Shown here: one piece after another, positions 23,662 to 35,760 of the stretch | Layout of the letters: every line of letters starts with the position of its first letter | How positions within the stretch are numbered: position 1 is the stretch's first letter | Source of the DNA: Crotalaria pallida | Taxonomy: Eukaryota; Streptophyta; Magnoliopsida; Fabales; Fabaceae | DNA length: 64,000 bases | Direction of reading: 5' to 3' | Assembly: GCA_037953625.1 (NCBI GenBank) | Contig: CM075653.1 | Coordinates: forward strand, 96,761,639 to 96,825,638 | Program-made: the position numbers and the translations under genes | The notes under the pieces: model-generated | The model's database searches: none | Seen by the model: only the letters and a program-made list of their open reading frames with translations | What the model was told of the DNA's origin: nothing

Positions 23662-23900
23662 CTCCCTCAGTTTTACAAGGATGGTAAAAAATAATTAAAT
23701 TTTCTGTTCTAAACTATAATTGAAATAATTAATGAAAAGTTTAAAAATTATAAAAATTTGAATTGTGATCGGTTGATCCATGCAAAATATATTAAATTAA
23801 TTGTTTGATAATTAGTTGTTGTGTTAAACAAATCATTAAATACATGTCTTTTTAATTTTTTGACTTTTGAATTTTTTAACCATCCTTAAAAAGGAGGGAG
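23662..23900. mobile_element. Stowaway MITE (239 bp) just upstream of GRF9
   Basis: The ends CTCCCTCAGTTTTACAAGG and CCTTAAAAAGGAGGGAG are inverted repeats with TA on both sides (23660-23661, 23901-23902). It ends about 100 bp before the proposed GRF9 start codon, so it lies in the promoter or 5' UTR. Confidence 0.85.
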
Positions 23901-23999
23901 TATATGTTTTAGAAACAACCTATTTATTTTTCTTGAAGGTAAATAAAAGAGTGAGAACATACCCTCCAAGAAAATAGAAAAGCTCATGCGAGCGTGACA

Positions 24000-26900
24000 A
24001 TGGAAGCAAAGCCTCTTCAAGTTGTTCCCTCATCACCCAACAACACCTCTGGTTTCTCTTCACACAACATATCCATATTTCTTCGCTTGTAATCCCTCCG
24101 GTCTTATTTATAAGATCCTCTTGAAATTTTTATTTTGATCTTATTTATAAGACCCCTTTTTAATTTTCAATAACGTTTAATTATTTCTTTCCACTAATAC
24201 TCCTATAAAATTAACATTTTTTAGAGTTTCAATAATAATTATAAGGGTAGTTTTGAAAAAGTATATCAAATTTTCACATTTCCAATGCCACTAAAAAATT
24301 TATCCACTCTCCTTGGTAGGAGAAAAAACCCCAAGAGTCTTGTAAATAAGACCGGAGGAGTACCTTTTTTAACTTTCTTAGCTTATTTTCATTCATTACT
24401 TTTTCTCACATTTGGCTTTTGGTTTGTGCACTTTATTTTTTTTTTATAGGGGGAGGAAGTGGGGCCCAGAAGAAGAACAATGTTGTTGTTTTAGTTGGTG
24501 ATGATGAAGAAAAGAAGAGGGTTAATGTTGTTGTGGTGAAGGAAGAGAAGAATGGTGTTGGGTTTGGTGCTCAAACTGAACTACAACCAAAAGCAATAAA
24601 CAACCCTCTGATCAAAGCAGCAGGTTATTACAACAAGTGCTGTCTTTTTACTGAGGCTCAAAGGCTTGAGCTTTTCAATCAAGTTCTCATCTTTAACTAC
24701 TTTGCATGTAACCTCCCTCTTCTTCATCACCACCTTACTGTTCCTGCTGCATTCTCAAGCTACATGCCAGGATCAGGTTTCTATAAACTTCTCATCATAC
24801 CCTTTTCTATATATTATATTATATTAATTATTAAATAAATAAACCTGATTTGGGTTTCTAATCTTTCCATGTATTTATGCTATTTTATAATATGATCAAT
24901 ATATTAGATGGATGGTGGAGTCTTTAAAACTGAATGTAAAGACCTGAGATCAAAATGTTTATGCCAAAAAAGTTATTTATGTAATTTTGATAAGATCTAA
25001 TTGCTAGGTGTGGGACTTGAGTTAGCTTTTGTTGTTTGTTTCTCCCGGGTTTCAAATCAAATTTCTTTCTATTCATCAGTGAACTCCACTTTTCCTGAGG
25101 TTGAGTTTTTGTTTATTAGAGGAATTTGCTTGTGGATTTTAGTTAATGTAAAGTACCATTTTTGTGATTTTGATATGTTACAAGGTTGGCTGAATTTCAA
25201 GGTTTTTGATGCTAAAAGTTTCTTCACTTGTATAATTGAGGATAATGATTTTTATTTTTTATTTTTTATTTTTTTGGTTCATTTCTTTCTGTTACAGAAT
25301 ACAGTCACCAGGGTTTTGATTATGGTAGCAGTATGATGATGGATCCTGAACCGCGTAGGTGCAGAAGAACCGATGGAAAGAGATGGAGGTGCAGTAGGGA
25401 GGTAGTGCCTGATCAGAAGTATTGTGAAAAGCACATGCATAGAGGTTGTAATCGTTCAAGAAAGCCTGTGGAAGCATCTCATCTTAACTCTCCTTTGACA
25501 ACAAAACCTTCTGGCAAGTTACATACCAAGCTAGCCTCATCAAACAAAGAATTTAGGGTTTCGAATCCAAACCCTTTAAGCACTCAACTCGTTGATACAT
25601 CTTTGTGCCAATGTGCTGTCAATACCTCTTCAGCTAATAGTAGATTGAAAAATATCATAGGTTCCGCCGATTACCGCACCTCATTTTCTCCTGCCGCTGC
25701 AATTGCGGCTCCTAAGGTGTCCACTTTCAGTAACATTACTTCTGTTCCTTTAGATAACAGAAGTGGCCTCAATATATGCAAGAAAGAAAACCAGACCAAG
25801 TGCTGCATCGGCTACAACGTCAGTGTTAAAAGCGATGTGAAAGGAAGCATCATCTATGATGGTAATAGCATCTCCTCTGGAATAGGCTTCTCCCCAAGGA
25901 GTGTTCTTCTGGGTAATATTGGTGAGGTTGCATTCATTTATTCTTTTTTTTTAATGTATTTTATAGGGCTAGAGGATTAAAGACAATCCATTCCCCTTCC
26001 ACACCACCGAAACAAAAAACTCTCAATCAATCATTAAACCTTTCAACATTATGTGGTGTTGGGTACACGGATTTTGATTGTCATGAAGCTTATGTTTATA
26101 TTAACTGTAACTTTGTAAGTATGACCTTTCTTGCTCACTGGTATGTATACTGTGGGGCTTAAATCTAACTTCAGAATCTCTGATGTGATATTTGTACATT
26201 GCTGATTGCTCATTGTCATAGATGATAGTCTCTTGATATAAATTTATATAATCTAGAGGCCACCCTTTTTTTTTGCGTGCTGCTGGTACTTTTTGCTATG
26301 CTATTTGAAAATAGCTGTCTCGATCTCATCTTAAGTAAAAAGAAGCTGATTCCTCTAGTTTGAATCAGTTGTTGGGAGAGGATGCAAACAAAATGTTAGT
26401 TCCCCAGTAGATTTATGAAAAGACACATGGTTGAGTACAGTTTGCTGCAAGAAATTACATGAGCTTCATTTGAAAGGTAGAGACAGCATTTATGCAATGT
26501 ATAATTGGTTGCATTTACATATATAATAAACATTGATATAAAATCGAAAAGGCAGCTTATCCCCTCCCAAAAAAATTGATTCTGATGGAAAATGCTTAAT
26601 CTTTCCATCCCTATTCATATCAAATTTCCAAACTTCCCTGGAGTTTGTAAGGCCTCTTCATGAAAAACTTGCCTGCAAGGGTAAACTTTTCATATAAAAG
26701 CTAATGGAGCTTTGTCGTTTTTTTGCTGTTATTTCAGTTTCTGGTTGCCATAATCCATACCTCAATGACAGAAACAGTGTGGAGCTCGAACCTGGTAGGT
26801 GCCGGAGAACAGATGGTAAGAAGTGGCGGTGCAAGAGCGCTGTTGTTCCCGGGCAAAAATATTGTGCAACTCACATGCACCGAGGTTCTAAAAGGCGATT

Positions 26901-27138
26901 CGCCGAACATGAACCAGCCGCAACTGATTCATCTGTTACCGTTGCTCGGTTGCCATGCCCTACAGCAACAACCAGCATCCAGGAAGCACATTGTTCAATT
27001 CCGAATACAAATCTTTCCATGTTAATCCCAGCAAGTGCAGCACCATCGATAAAGTGTCACGAGAAAAGTCCTAGCAGCTGTGATTCCGACACCACAATCA
27101 CTGACACCGTGAATGAGTATAGCTATGCTTCTTCATAA
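24000..27138 (+). CDS. GRF9: Growth-regulating factor, GRF9 type (QLQ plus two WRC domains)
   Basis: Four exons, 24000-24051, 24450-24776, 25298-25921 and 26738-27138, join in phase (1,1,1) to give 467 residues. QLQ domain at about residues 84-113 (FTEAQRLELFNQ); WRC domain 1 at about 143-183 (CRRTDGKRWRC, then KYCEKHMHRG); WRC domain 2 at about 353-392 (CRRTDGKKWRC, then KYCATHMHRG). Two WRC domains and the C-terminal SCDSDTTITDT mark the GRF9 subgroup. GRFs are nuclear DNA-binding transcription factors that act with GIF co-activators through QLQ to promote organ growth. A miR396 site lies just after WRC 1. The first exon (17 codons, donor GTTTCT) is the least certain part, chosen because no ATG precedes QLQ in exon 2. 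Stowaway MITEs sit in intron 1 and just upstream. Confidence 0.9.
24092..24360. mobile_element. Stowaway-like MITE in GRF9 intron 1
   Basis: The ends ATCCCTCCGGTCTTATTTATA and the inverse TAAATAAGACCGGAGGAG are flanked by TA (24090-24091, 24361-24362). Both terminal C/G runs are slightly eroded. It fills most of the first intron. Confidence 0.8.
25453..25473 (+). promoter_or_regulatory. miR396 target site in GRF9
   Basis: The 21 bases starting CGTTCAAGAAAGCC and ending TGTGGAA encode the RSRKPVE region right after WRC domain 1. This is the conserved miR396 pairing site of most plant GRF mRNAs, so the transcript is predicted to be cleaved by miR396. The second WRC region has no such site. Confidence 0.88.
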
Positions 27139-27554
27139 CAAGCTTTTTCAATTGTTGAAACATGTTTGATGTTTAGATGAACAAGTTAACCTATCAGCAT
27201 TTTGAGATCAGTTATGTGTAAATTGAACAATTACAATGGTCTCCATGAAGAAAACGTTAGTGAGGCATTTTAACATATGGTCTTCACAATATCTTTATGA
27301 ATTAAATTGCTTACTTTAACTTATTTTGATTTGTTCTTGCAGCTTTGTCATTTGAAATTAAGTGTTGTAACATTTTATTTCTCTTAATTATTTCTTGATT
27401 GGAATGATGAAAAGTGAAATTAGCAATTTATTTAACTATGTTGGCCCTCTCAAAAAAACGTTTACAGATTTGGACCTATCAAAATGCATATTTATGCACA
27501 TGAAACAATACATTGATGATAATATTTATTTTGAAAGGGGGCAAAAAATGTACT
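27139..27554. other. GRF9 3' flank
   Basis: Presumed 3' UTR and short intergenic stretch; nothing else recognised. Confidence 0.5.
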
Positions 27555-27628
27555 TGGCGTCGCCCGGACTCGAACCGGAGACCTTCAGTGTGTTAGACTG
27601 ACGTGATAACCAACTACACCACGACACC
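27555..27628 (-). tRNA. trnV-AAC: tRNA-Val (AAC)
   Basis: Read on the minus strand, the 74 nt fold as a tRNA: acceptor GGTGTCG pairs with CGACGCC (one G-T pair), D-arm TGGTGTAGTTGG, anticodon loop CTAACAC (AAC, Val), T-arm GGTTCGAGTCC. A CAA motif lies three bases upstream, as is common for plant tRNA genes, and a T6 run follows at 27543-27548 (minus strand). Confidence 0.95.
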
Positions 27629-29000
27629 ATTTGCTATGGCCCTTTCATTTCTCTGTATGAGTTTCGTCATGATAACTAATACTCCTTGGATAAATGACAC
27701 ATTCTTCTGGGTAAATAAATATATTTTTTTTTTGATAAACGGGTAAATAATGTTTTATATAAAAGTTACGGGAACTTCTTCTTTTTTTTTTTTTTTAAAT
27801 GGAATACGGGAACTTGTTTACTACAAGGCAGTTGTTAAGTTTTTTAAAAGTATAAAAATATTACATATTTTATTTTTTTTAAAAATTTAAAAAATTTATA
27901 TTTTTTAATATTTTTAAATCATATTTAATTTCGAGTATTTGTTAGCATTTTTCGAAAATTATTTTGTATATAGTCTATGTTTGGAGAACTTCATTGTCAT
28001 TAAAGTATATAAAACAATTATTATTATTATTATTATTTATTATTATTATTATTATATCAGAAAAATATATTTTGAATAAGATTAAATTCCAACGAATTTA
28101 GTCCTTAAAGATATTTGTCATAAATATAATCCCTTAAAAATTTAATGTGTCACTAATTTAATCTCCTAAAAATTTTTGTTACCAATGTGGTTCCTCAAAA
28201 ATCAACTCCGCCACCAATTTAATCTCTTAAAGATATTGAAAATCAATATATTCCCTGATAGATCAATTGTGACATCTTGTTAGTTCCCCCTTATACTCCG
28301 ATGCAAAGTAGTTTAATGGTAATTACGTGACACGTTAAACAAAAAAAATTATAAAATAAAATTACAAAAAGTTAAATAAAGACGTTTTAAACTTTTAAAT
28401 ACTTTTTTGGTAACATTTTTATGGAGTACAAGTATACTACACTTGAATTTTGACGTACCAATGCATCGAGGTCCTATTTACTGGTCGTCTTTTAGAAGAA
28501 TTCTTTTGTGTTATTTATAAGGCACTTTATATTTTTAAGGAAATACTATTTATTATTTTTCTCTTATTTGCTTTTGTTTATTAATGTGAAATAATATATT
28601 TGTGAAATTTTTCATAAAAGTTAAGATGATAAAATTATAATGTTAAAGTACTTTATTAAAATTTCAATAAAAGTAACTATCCTCCTTGATCTTGGCAAAG
28701 TACAATGTGATCTATAATACTGATCAAAGGAATGACATTTACTCTTTAATACATAATCACTCTATCTCACAAGGATAGTAAAATATAGCAAATGTCAAAA
28801 ATCAACTAATTATCAAACAACTATAAATGATTTAATACATTTTATATAGATCAACCAATCACTATTCAAAGTTTATATTTTTTTTAAAGTTTTTTAATTA
28901 ATTACTTTAATTTTAAATTGAGATAAAAAAAATTGTACTTTTTTTATTATTTTTGTGAGAGAGGAGGGGTAAGTTTTCTTTATCCCAACCCTTGGTGTCA
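27629..29000. other. Intergenic AT-rich region
   Basis: It holds a TTA repeat (28017-28054) and a block of repeated words such as CCTAAAAATTT and AATTTAATCTC (28085-28310) that look like an old dispersed repeat. A lone TACTCTTTAATACATAATCACT at 28739 resembles one eroded Stowaway end. No gene seen. Confidence 0.5.
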
Positions 29001-29016
29001 AAGTTGAAGTTAAAAA

Positions 29017-29196
29017 CAATTTTGGGTAGGGACGAGCGGTAAACAGCCCAGTCTCGCTTAAACAAGGTCTCGAGTTCGATTCTTTGTAGATGTAGAAAAT
29101 TCATGTTGGGAGACTCACCTGTCACAGTCAGGCACGCGACCCGGGTTGGATCCGGATGTACCTAAGTAATAGTTGAGGAACCGGATGGAAAAAAAA
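29017..29196 (+). mobile_element. SINE (tRNA-derived), about 180 bp
   Basis: The 5' part carries Pol III box-like words: an A-box-like GGACGAGCGGTAAACAG near 29030 and a B box GAGTTCGATTC at 29072-29082. The 3' end is an A run (29189-29198). The element is flanked by AAGTTGAAGTTAAAA (29001-29015) and AAGTTGAACTTAAAA (29197-29211), a 15-bp target duplication with one mismatch. These three features together define a SINE. Confidence 0.8.
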
Positions 29197-29269
29197 AAGT
29201 TGAACTTAAAAAAGTCCAATAAATAAAAGAAACTATCTCGAAATTATTTTTCAGTTAATATAGACAAGT

Positions 29270-29392
29270 GGGTATAGTCCACATGATCATGTACAACAAG
29301 TCTTAAGACTTGGGAGTTGGAAGTTCCGGGTTCGATCTTGGGCGCTACCATTTGGTAGATTTAAATCCTCTTCCCCTATCCCGTAAAAAAAA
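29270..29392 (+). mobile_element. Second SINE-like sequence
   Basis: A B-box match GGGTTCGATCTTG (29329-29341), an upstream GTGGGTATAGTCCACATG stretch and a terminal A run (29383-29393) suggest a short tRNA-derived SINE. No clear target duplication, so less secure than its neighbour. Confidence 0.5.
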
Positions 29393-29899
29393 AAATCAAA
29401 AATATTTTGCCTATCAATTTTTTTTTTCATTTAATATAACCGAACATAATTAATTTGATCATAGTTGATTATAGAAAATCATATACACACTTATACTGTG
29501 AATAATGGAGAAAAAAAAAATCTATTTTTCATTCCTGATTTAAAGTCTTTCTTCTTGATGAGACCTGGGAAGTTGGTGGTACATATTTATGACTTCATCA
29601 ATGTGTCTTAATTCATCCCAGCATACGAACTTCAAGTCACGCGATTTGCAAGTTGGACAGTACTAGTTGGTTCATTCACCTCTGTACTTTGAAAGAGCAC
29701 TCACAAGATACATTTATTTTTCTCTTCATGACGAGATTTTTGGTGTATTCAAAGTATTGAAAAATGGTGTTTAATTTTTTCTATCCAAATTTGTTATCCA
29801 TATGCAGCGTGTTTTAAGATTATACTGTATACAAGTTTTAACGAATGATTAAAATGATGTTTGAGATATTTTAACTATAATAATATTTTTATGTAATCA

Positions 29900-29926
29900 T
29901 TATATATATATATATATATATATATA
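29900..29926. repeat. (AT)n microsatellite
   Basis: A perfect TA run of about 27 bases. Confidence 0.9.
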
Positions 29927-30055
29927 AACCATGAAAAAGAGGTTATACTCTTTCAGTCTCATAAGTTATGTTTTTTTAGTCATTACACATATATTAAAAA
30001 ATGAGTAAATGATATAAGAATTTGATAAATTTTGATTAATTTAACCTATTTAATA

Positions 30056-30602
30056 CTCCGTTGTAGAAGGATAGTAAATAATGACAAAAAATTTTGTCTC
30101 AAACTGAAGTAAAAGTAATTAATGAAAATGTTTAAAAATTGTAAATTTTGGATATGGTTTGTTGATCAACGCAAAATGCGTTAAATTAATTGGTTGATAT
30201 ATTAGACTAAATGCACCTCTTTTTAATTTTTTGACTTTTGCATTTTATTACTTTCCTTAACTTTTGGTCTTTTAGGCTTGGACAAATATATTAAGAAAGT
30301 GTTGATAATTGTAAATTTTATGTGTTTTGTCTAAGATATCCCTATTTAATTGAAAATTGTAGTAGTATTTAATTTTTATTAGGAAGTGTGTTAATTAATT
30401 AATGTAAGATGTGAGAGATGATAAAAGTAGAATTAATGAAGAGTAAGAGAAATGATTGAATGAAGGACTAAAGTTGAAAAGAAAAATATGTTTATGCATT
30501 GAAATTGTAAAAGGACAAAAGATATGAAATGAAAAAAAAAAAAGCCTAAAGAGCCAAAAGTTAAGGAACGGAGGGAGTACCATCCTTGTGGGACGAATGG
30601 AG
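30056..30602. mobile_element. Stowaway-like MITE interrupted by another MITE
   Basis: The outer ends CTCCGTTGTAGAAGGATAGT and CATCCTTGTGGGACGAATGGAG are inverse matches with TA flanks (30054-30055, 30603-30604). The inner element (30251-30577) splits it. Confidence 0.65.
30251..30577. mobile_element. Inner Stowaway MITE nested in 30056-30602
   Basis: The right end GCCAAAAGTTAAGGAACGGAG is matched inversely at the left by CTTTCCTTAACTTTTGG; the left tip has lost a few bases. TA flanks on both sides. Confidence 0.65.
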
Positions 30603-30914
30603 TAATAGGAGAAAAAATAATAATAAATGTATGAAAAATATATTAAAGAGAGATGAAAAAATGAATGGTGAATGATAGAATATACTAATACGTCATCCGG
30701 TCTCTATTATAAGAAAAATTAAACGAAATCACTTATTAAAAAAGTTAGTTGATTAAGTTAGTTGATTGTATTTGATTTTCTCAAATTTATAAAAAATATA
30801 GATACTTTAAAAAAGTCGTATTGGGAATGAACAAAAGTTCAATGAAATCACTACTTTAGAAATAGTAATTGTATTATAAATATAAAGTTAGTTAGTTTTT
30901 TCTCATATTTAAGT

Positions 30915-30918
<4 letters not shown>

Positions 30919-30957
<39 letters not shown>
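30919..30957. repeat. (AT)n microsatellite
   Basis: A perfect AT run of about 39 bases. Confidence 0.9.
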
Positions 30958-30959
<2 letters not shown>

Positions 30960-30971
30960 ATTTTTCTTATA

Positions 30972-31587
30972 CTCCCTCCGTCCCATTATCTTGGTAAAAA
31001 AAGGCAAAATTTTTTTTCCCATATTAAAGTAAAAAAATAAATAAAAAATATTAAAAATTATATATTGTATCGATGATTGATAAGTAAATAAGGAAAACAC
31101 ATTTAAAAATTTTATTTAGAGGCAATATTGCAATATGTATTAATTGTAATGATATGAAAATTTGTGTAATATCAATTTGTAATTAATGAATGAATCATGC
31201 ATTATACTCCTTCCGTCCCTGATTATAAAACCCTTTTAACACTTTTATTTTGTCCCTATTTATAAGACCCCATACCAATTTTAATTGACCATTAATTACT
31301 TTTTTTCACAAACACCCCTATTTATTTAACACTTTTTAGATTTCAAATAATATTAATAGGGGTAATTTTGAAAATACACATCAAAAGTTCACATTTTCAA
31401 TACAATTAATTAAATTAATCAACATTCTTAATGGACGTGAAATCTCCCAAAGGGATCTTATAATTAGGGACGGAGGTGAAATCTCCCAAATGAGTCTTAT
31501 AAGTAGGGACGGAGGGAGTATTAAGTAGATACTTTCTTATTTTTATTGACTTGTTTGACTTTTACCAAGATAATGGAATGTAGGGAG
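30972..31587. mobile_element. Stowaway MITE interrupted by another Stowaway MITE
   Basis: The outer ends CTCCCTCCGTCCCATTATC and GATAATGGAATGTAGGGAG are inverse repeats with TA at 30970-30971 and 31588-31589; TTGGTAAAA/TTTACCAA continue the pairing. The inner element is at 31207-31518. Confidence 0.8.
31207..31518. mobile_element. Inner Stowaway MITE with a duplicated right end
   Basis: The ends CTCCTTCCGTCCCTGATTATA and TATAAGTAGGGACGGAGGGAG, with TA flanks. The last 40 bases occur twice in a row (each with GTGAAATCTCCCAAA and AGGGACGGAG), a small terminal tandem duplication. Confidence 0.8.
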
Positions 31588-31589
31588 TA

Positions 31590-32784
31590 TTAGGGATCGG
31601 AGGGAGTAATAAATAAGGATATGTTTAGAAAATGAAGTATAAATGAGCATTAAATTTTTAAAAATACATAAAATTTGAGACAAGATTAAAAAAAACTAAA
31701 AATACATTACTTATGGGATAGAGCGAGTAATAAATAACCGTATAATTGATTAAAAAATTAGTAATATGTATTAAGTTTACAAAGAAACATATACTATAAA
31801 ATAAGATAGGAAAACTCTATGGAATGGATGAAGTATTATCGTTTTGATTTTTGAATACTTGTTAAGTGCTCTTATTAGGGCACATGAAGCCAGAGACTTT
31901 TATCTATTCTTGTTCTGCCCTACTTGAATCGAGTTTATTGTTTAATCAAACTGCAACATCCAGTCCTTTTTTATTTTTATTTTTTATTATTATGATTATA
32001 TTCAACATCCGTTTCTAAGTAAAGAACTTGAAGAAAATTCAGTGATATAAACTGCAATATTGAATCTAGTTCGAGTAAATGACATTAACACCGCATAAGA
32101 TTTGGTAAAACTACACAAGGTACCCTCAATTTTTTACACCTACACCAGGTAACTCCTAAGTTTAGTATGTTGGTTGCATGTTTTACCATACACTTGATTT
32201 ACATGTATCCATTTTCCATGTATCCCTCCAAGAGGGGTAGTAAGGGTAATTAAAAACTAAACCTCAAGGGAGGTAAACGTAATTTACTCTATCTCTAATA
32301 TTTTCAATGCCAACTTAACTTTTCTCAATTGATTTTAGGAGACTAGTTAACTAAACCTTAATAATGCATATCTCAAACACAAGCAAGCACAATGACTGAT
32401 ATGGAGAAGCCAGTGGGGCTTGAGTTTTTTGCGGTTTAGGTGGTAACTTCTCTCTACTTTTACCTGGCAGAAGCAGCACCAGAGATTGGTGTAGTGTTTC
32501 TTTAGCTATCATAAATTTGCCTTTTAAAGCACAACGAAATATGCAATCACAAACATCAAATTACAAGCATACCCCAACTTCAAAATTTCTCAACATTCTT
32601 ATTATGATTGAAGAGGTTTGTTTTGTCCTGCTTGGATGCATTTCTCTAGAAAAATTAAGGTGACCAAGATTGTCAATGGAAACAGTCAAAAACACATAAG
32701 ATCAACAAAATATCTGTGATACAAATGCATTTGCTCACTCCAAATCGCCGGTGGTATTATTTTCAACAGGAGCAGTGCATAGCT
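31590..32784. other. Region between the MITE cluster and the NDUFA8 stop codon
   Basis: The right part should include the NDUFA8 3' UTR (minus strand). No further coding sequence recognised. Confidence 0.45.
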
Positions 32785-35507
32785 TCATTCAATAGAACAT
32801 TTTTTCTCGAATGCTTGCTGCTCTTTGCGGCACATATCAAATTCGTTTGTATGGTAGTACATGCAACCAACGTAATCATCCATCTCCTTAGTGCATTTTT
32901 GGTGGAGATCCCTGAGCCTGTAGAAAAAGCGTTTCGTCAGTATCATCTAAAAACAAGACAATAGGAGCTGTGTGTAGCAGTGTAGATAAGTAATTTCTTT
33001 TATGATAAAATAAATATATTAGATGAGAAGAGAATGATACGAAGAAGAGGATAAGACATCCCCACAAAGAAAAAACAACAGGGATGCTAGGATGTAGAAC
33101 TAATGAACTATACAACAAAGCATGTCAATTGCTCTGCATGCCAAAGTAATGTCAAAAGAGTGACCCCATCACAAACAAAATCTAAAGATGGGCAAGAGTG
33201 GCCAGATATCCTACAGTTCCTTTAAAGCCACATACACCAAAGAAGGAGGAAAACTGCACACCATTACAGAACTTTGGCATCTTAAGCCAAAATCTCCAAA
33301 CTTCATCAATGATACCAAACAATCTATATTCTAAAGATATCTCACTGCCGAGCAATGAAGAAAGGGAGATTTTATTAACAACCGCATATGTATTACTCAT
33401 ACCCGAGATTTTATTAACACCCGCACTGAACAGTCAAAAATACCCCTATTTCCATTTAAAACTCTTCTCATTCTTTCTTCAACCCTTACTCACACCCATA
33501 TCCATATCCTCTCTTGAATTCTGGCACCCACTCAAAACCTCCAACCCATTCCATCCTCTGCATCCCCTTTCAGCCAACCATCCAATTCTTATAAATCGAT
33601 TAAGAACTAATCCAACCTCATCATGAATCCTAAATTTAACGAAATCTAATGGCTTAAACAAAGTGCATATTCTTTACTAACATAAGCAACAACACTGCTC
33701 TCACACGGTATCAAAAACCAAACACTCTTAAATAAAGCAAACAATTCATCTCCGTGCTTCATTCTCTCCCGAAATAAATTCTTCTGCACATTCCTATTCC
33801 CCTTTCGCATTCACAAACCAAAACAAAAGTCACAAAGTTGGTTTTCATACATTAATCAAATCCCTCCTTCCTCCTTTGAAAAGGGTTCATTTCTTCTTTT
33901 TTTTTCTTTTTCACTTTGATGGTCTGAGTTTCACATTCACATGGCTAGAAAAGAACACCACAATGGCATTAGTGGGTGAAACTCTAGAAACGGCGTTTTT
34001 TAAGAAAGAACACCACAATGGAGAGAAAGGATGATGCAATCGAAGATGATGCAAGGGCTTCGACAATCCAGAGGGTGCATATGAAGGAGAACAGGGAAGA
34101 CATTTTGAATGGATGTAAGAGATTAAAAGAGGATGTGGATGTGGGTATGAGTAAGAGTAAGGGTTGAAAAGGGAATGACAATAGTTTTAATTTGGAAATA
34201 CGGGTATTTTCAGTAGTGCAATGCAAAAATTATAAATTTTTAGGTGCGAGTAACAAAGATGCAGGTGTTAATAAAATCTCCCATGAAGAAATTGGCTCGG
34301 CCTAAAGACAGTCGTGAGACTTCTAATTCTAATAATAAGCTACCGAAGGCATTAGGTAATGAACAGCACTGCAAAGATTCAATGGATTTGATAAGAAAAG
34401 GGTAAAGTCAGCGATAAACAGGGATATATGAACCAACAAGAATAGTAAACAACAACAATGACAATGATAACGATGAGACAAAAACAATGTCTTATCATAA
34501 ATCATGTCTTTAGTATTTACACATCTAAAATCATTCTTAATGGTTTTGCCGGCAACTTTTTTTAGTTTCCATCTACCGCTAACTATTGGGCCACTCACCG
34601 TCTATCTATCCCTACTAGGGCTTCTATAGCTCTTCTCCACACATGCCTATATCACCTAAGATGAGATTCTACAATCTTTTCTATAACAGATGCTAACTCT
34701 ACTTTCTCTTTAATGCATTCATTCCAAATCCTATGTCTATTGTATCCACTCATCCAACACCATATTCTCATCTATATTGCAATGAGATTACACTCTTGTT
34801 GGTTTTCACTACCCAACATTCAGTCTCATAACAACCACAAGACACTATCCAGAATGTCAAAATAAATTCCAAGTTTTAACCTAATGAAGCACAAACAGGC
34901 ACCAAACACGAAACTCAGACACGCAGTGGTGGATCTTTAGAGGATCGGGTGGGAGCAGCTGCTCCCCCTCAGATTATGTACAAGACATATATCTATTGAT
35001 AACAATTACTTACAAGAGTTAATCGATTGGCCTAGTCGCATGCGCTCGTCCTCGACAAGAATCAACTGGCTTTTGTTTTTAATGATATAATAGTTTATAT
35101 TTCCTTCAAAAAAGTTGAAATTCAAGTAAAAATCTCGGACTCTGGGATTCGAACTTGGATTTCAAGGTTAAAAGAAGGCATCACATACAATCAAGGCATA
35201 GAATTTACAAATACTATAAATGCAAATTATTATCTCTAAACATTCAAATTCTCGCTCCCTGATATTTTTTGTCACCATTCGCTGAATTTTTATTGTAAAT
35301 TTTAATTAAATCAAACTGCATCTCCGAGATTTTTGGTCAAGATCCACCACTACAAACACGGACAATTTCCATGATATAGGACACCAAGACACAACACTAC
35401 ATATATATACACACACATATATGAGAAAGCCAAATGAAATATGAGAAACATGACATGATTTGAATTGAGAATCAAGGGTTTAAATATTCATCTTGTATCT
35501 TTGCATT

Positions 35508-35591
<84 letters not shown>

Positions 35592-35705
35592 CTTTGCCTC
35601 TTTACAGAGAAGATTCCAAAACTAGGTGAACTATATCTATTCATGTAAAACCAAAATATAAAGAGATCTAATCTAAGCCCTTTCTAAAAGTAGTATTAGT
35701 TGTTG

Positions 35706-35760
<55 letters not shown>

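Noticed and set aside
32716..32964. 82-codon plus-strand ORF
   Set aside because: It lies opposite the last coding exon of NDUFA8, which is clearly the real gene.
35020..35180. GGGATTCGAAC word resembling a tRNA T-arm
   Set aside because: Lies inside the hAT element at 34924-35352 and has no matching acceptor or anticodon arm.
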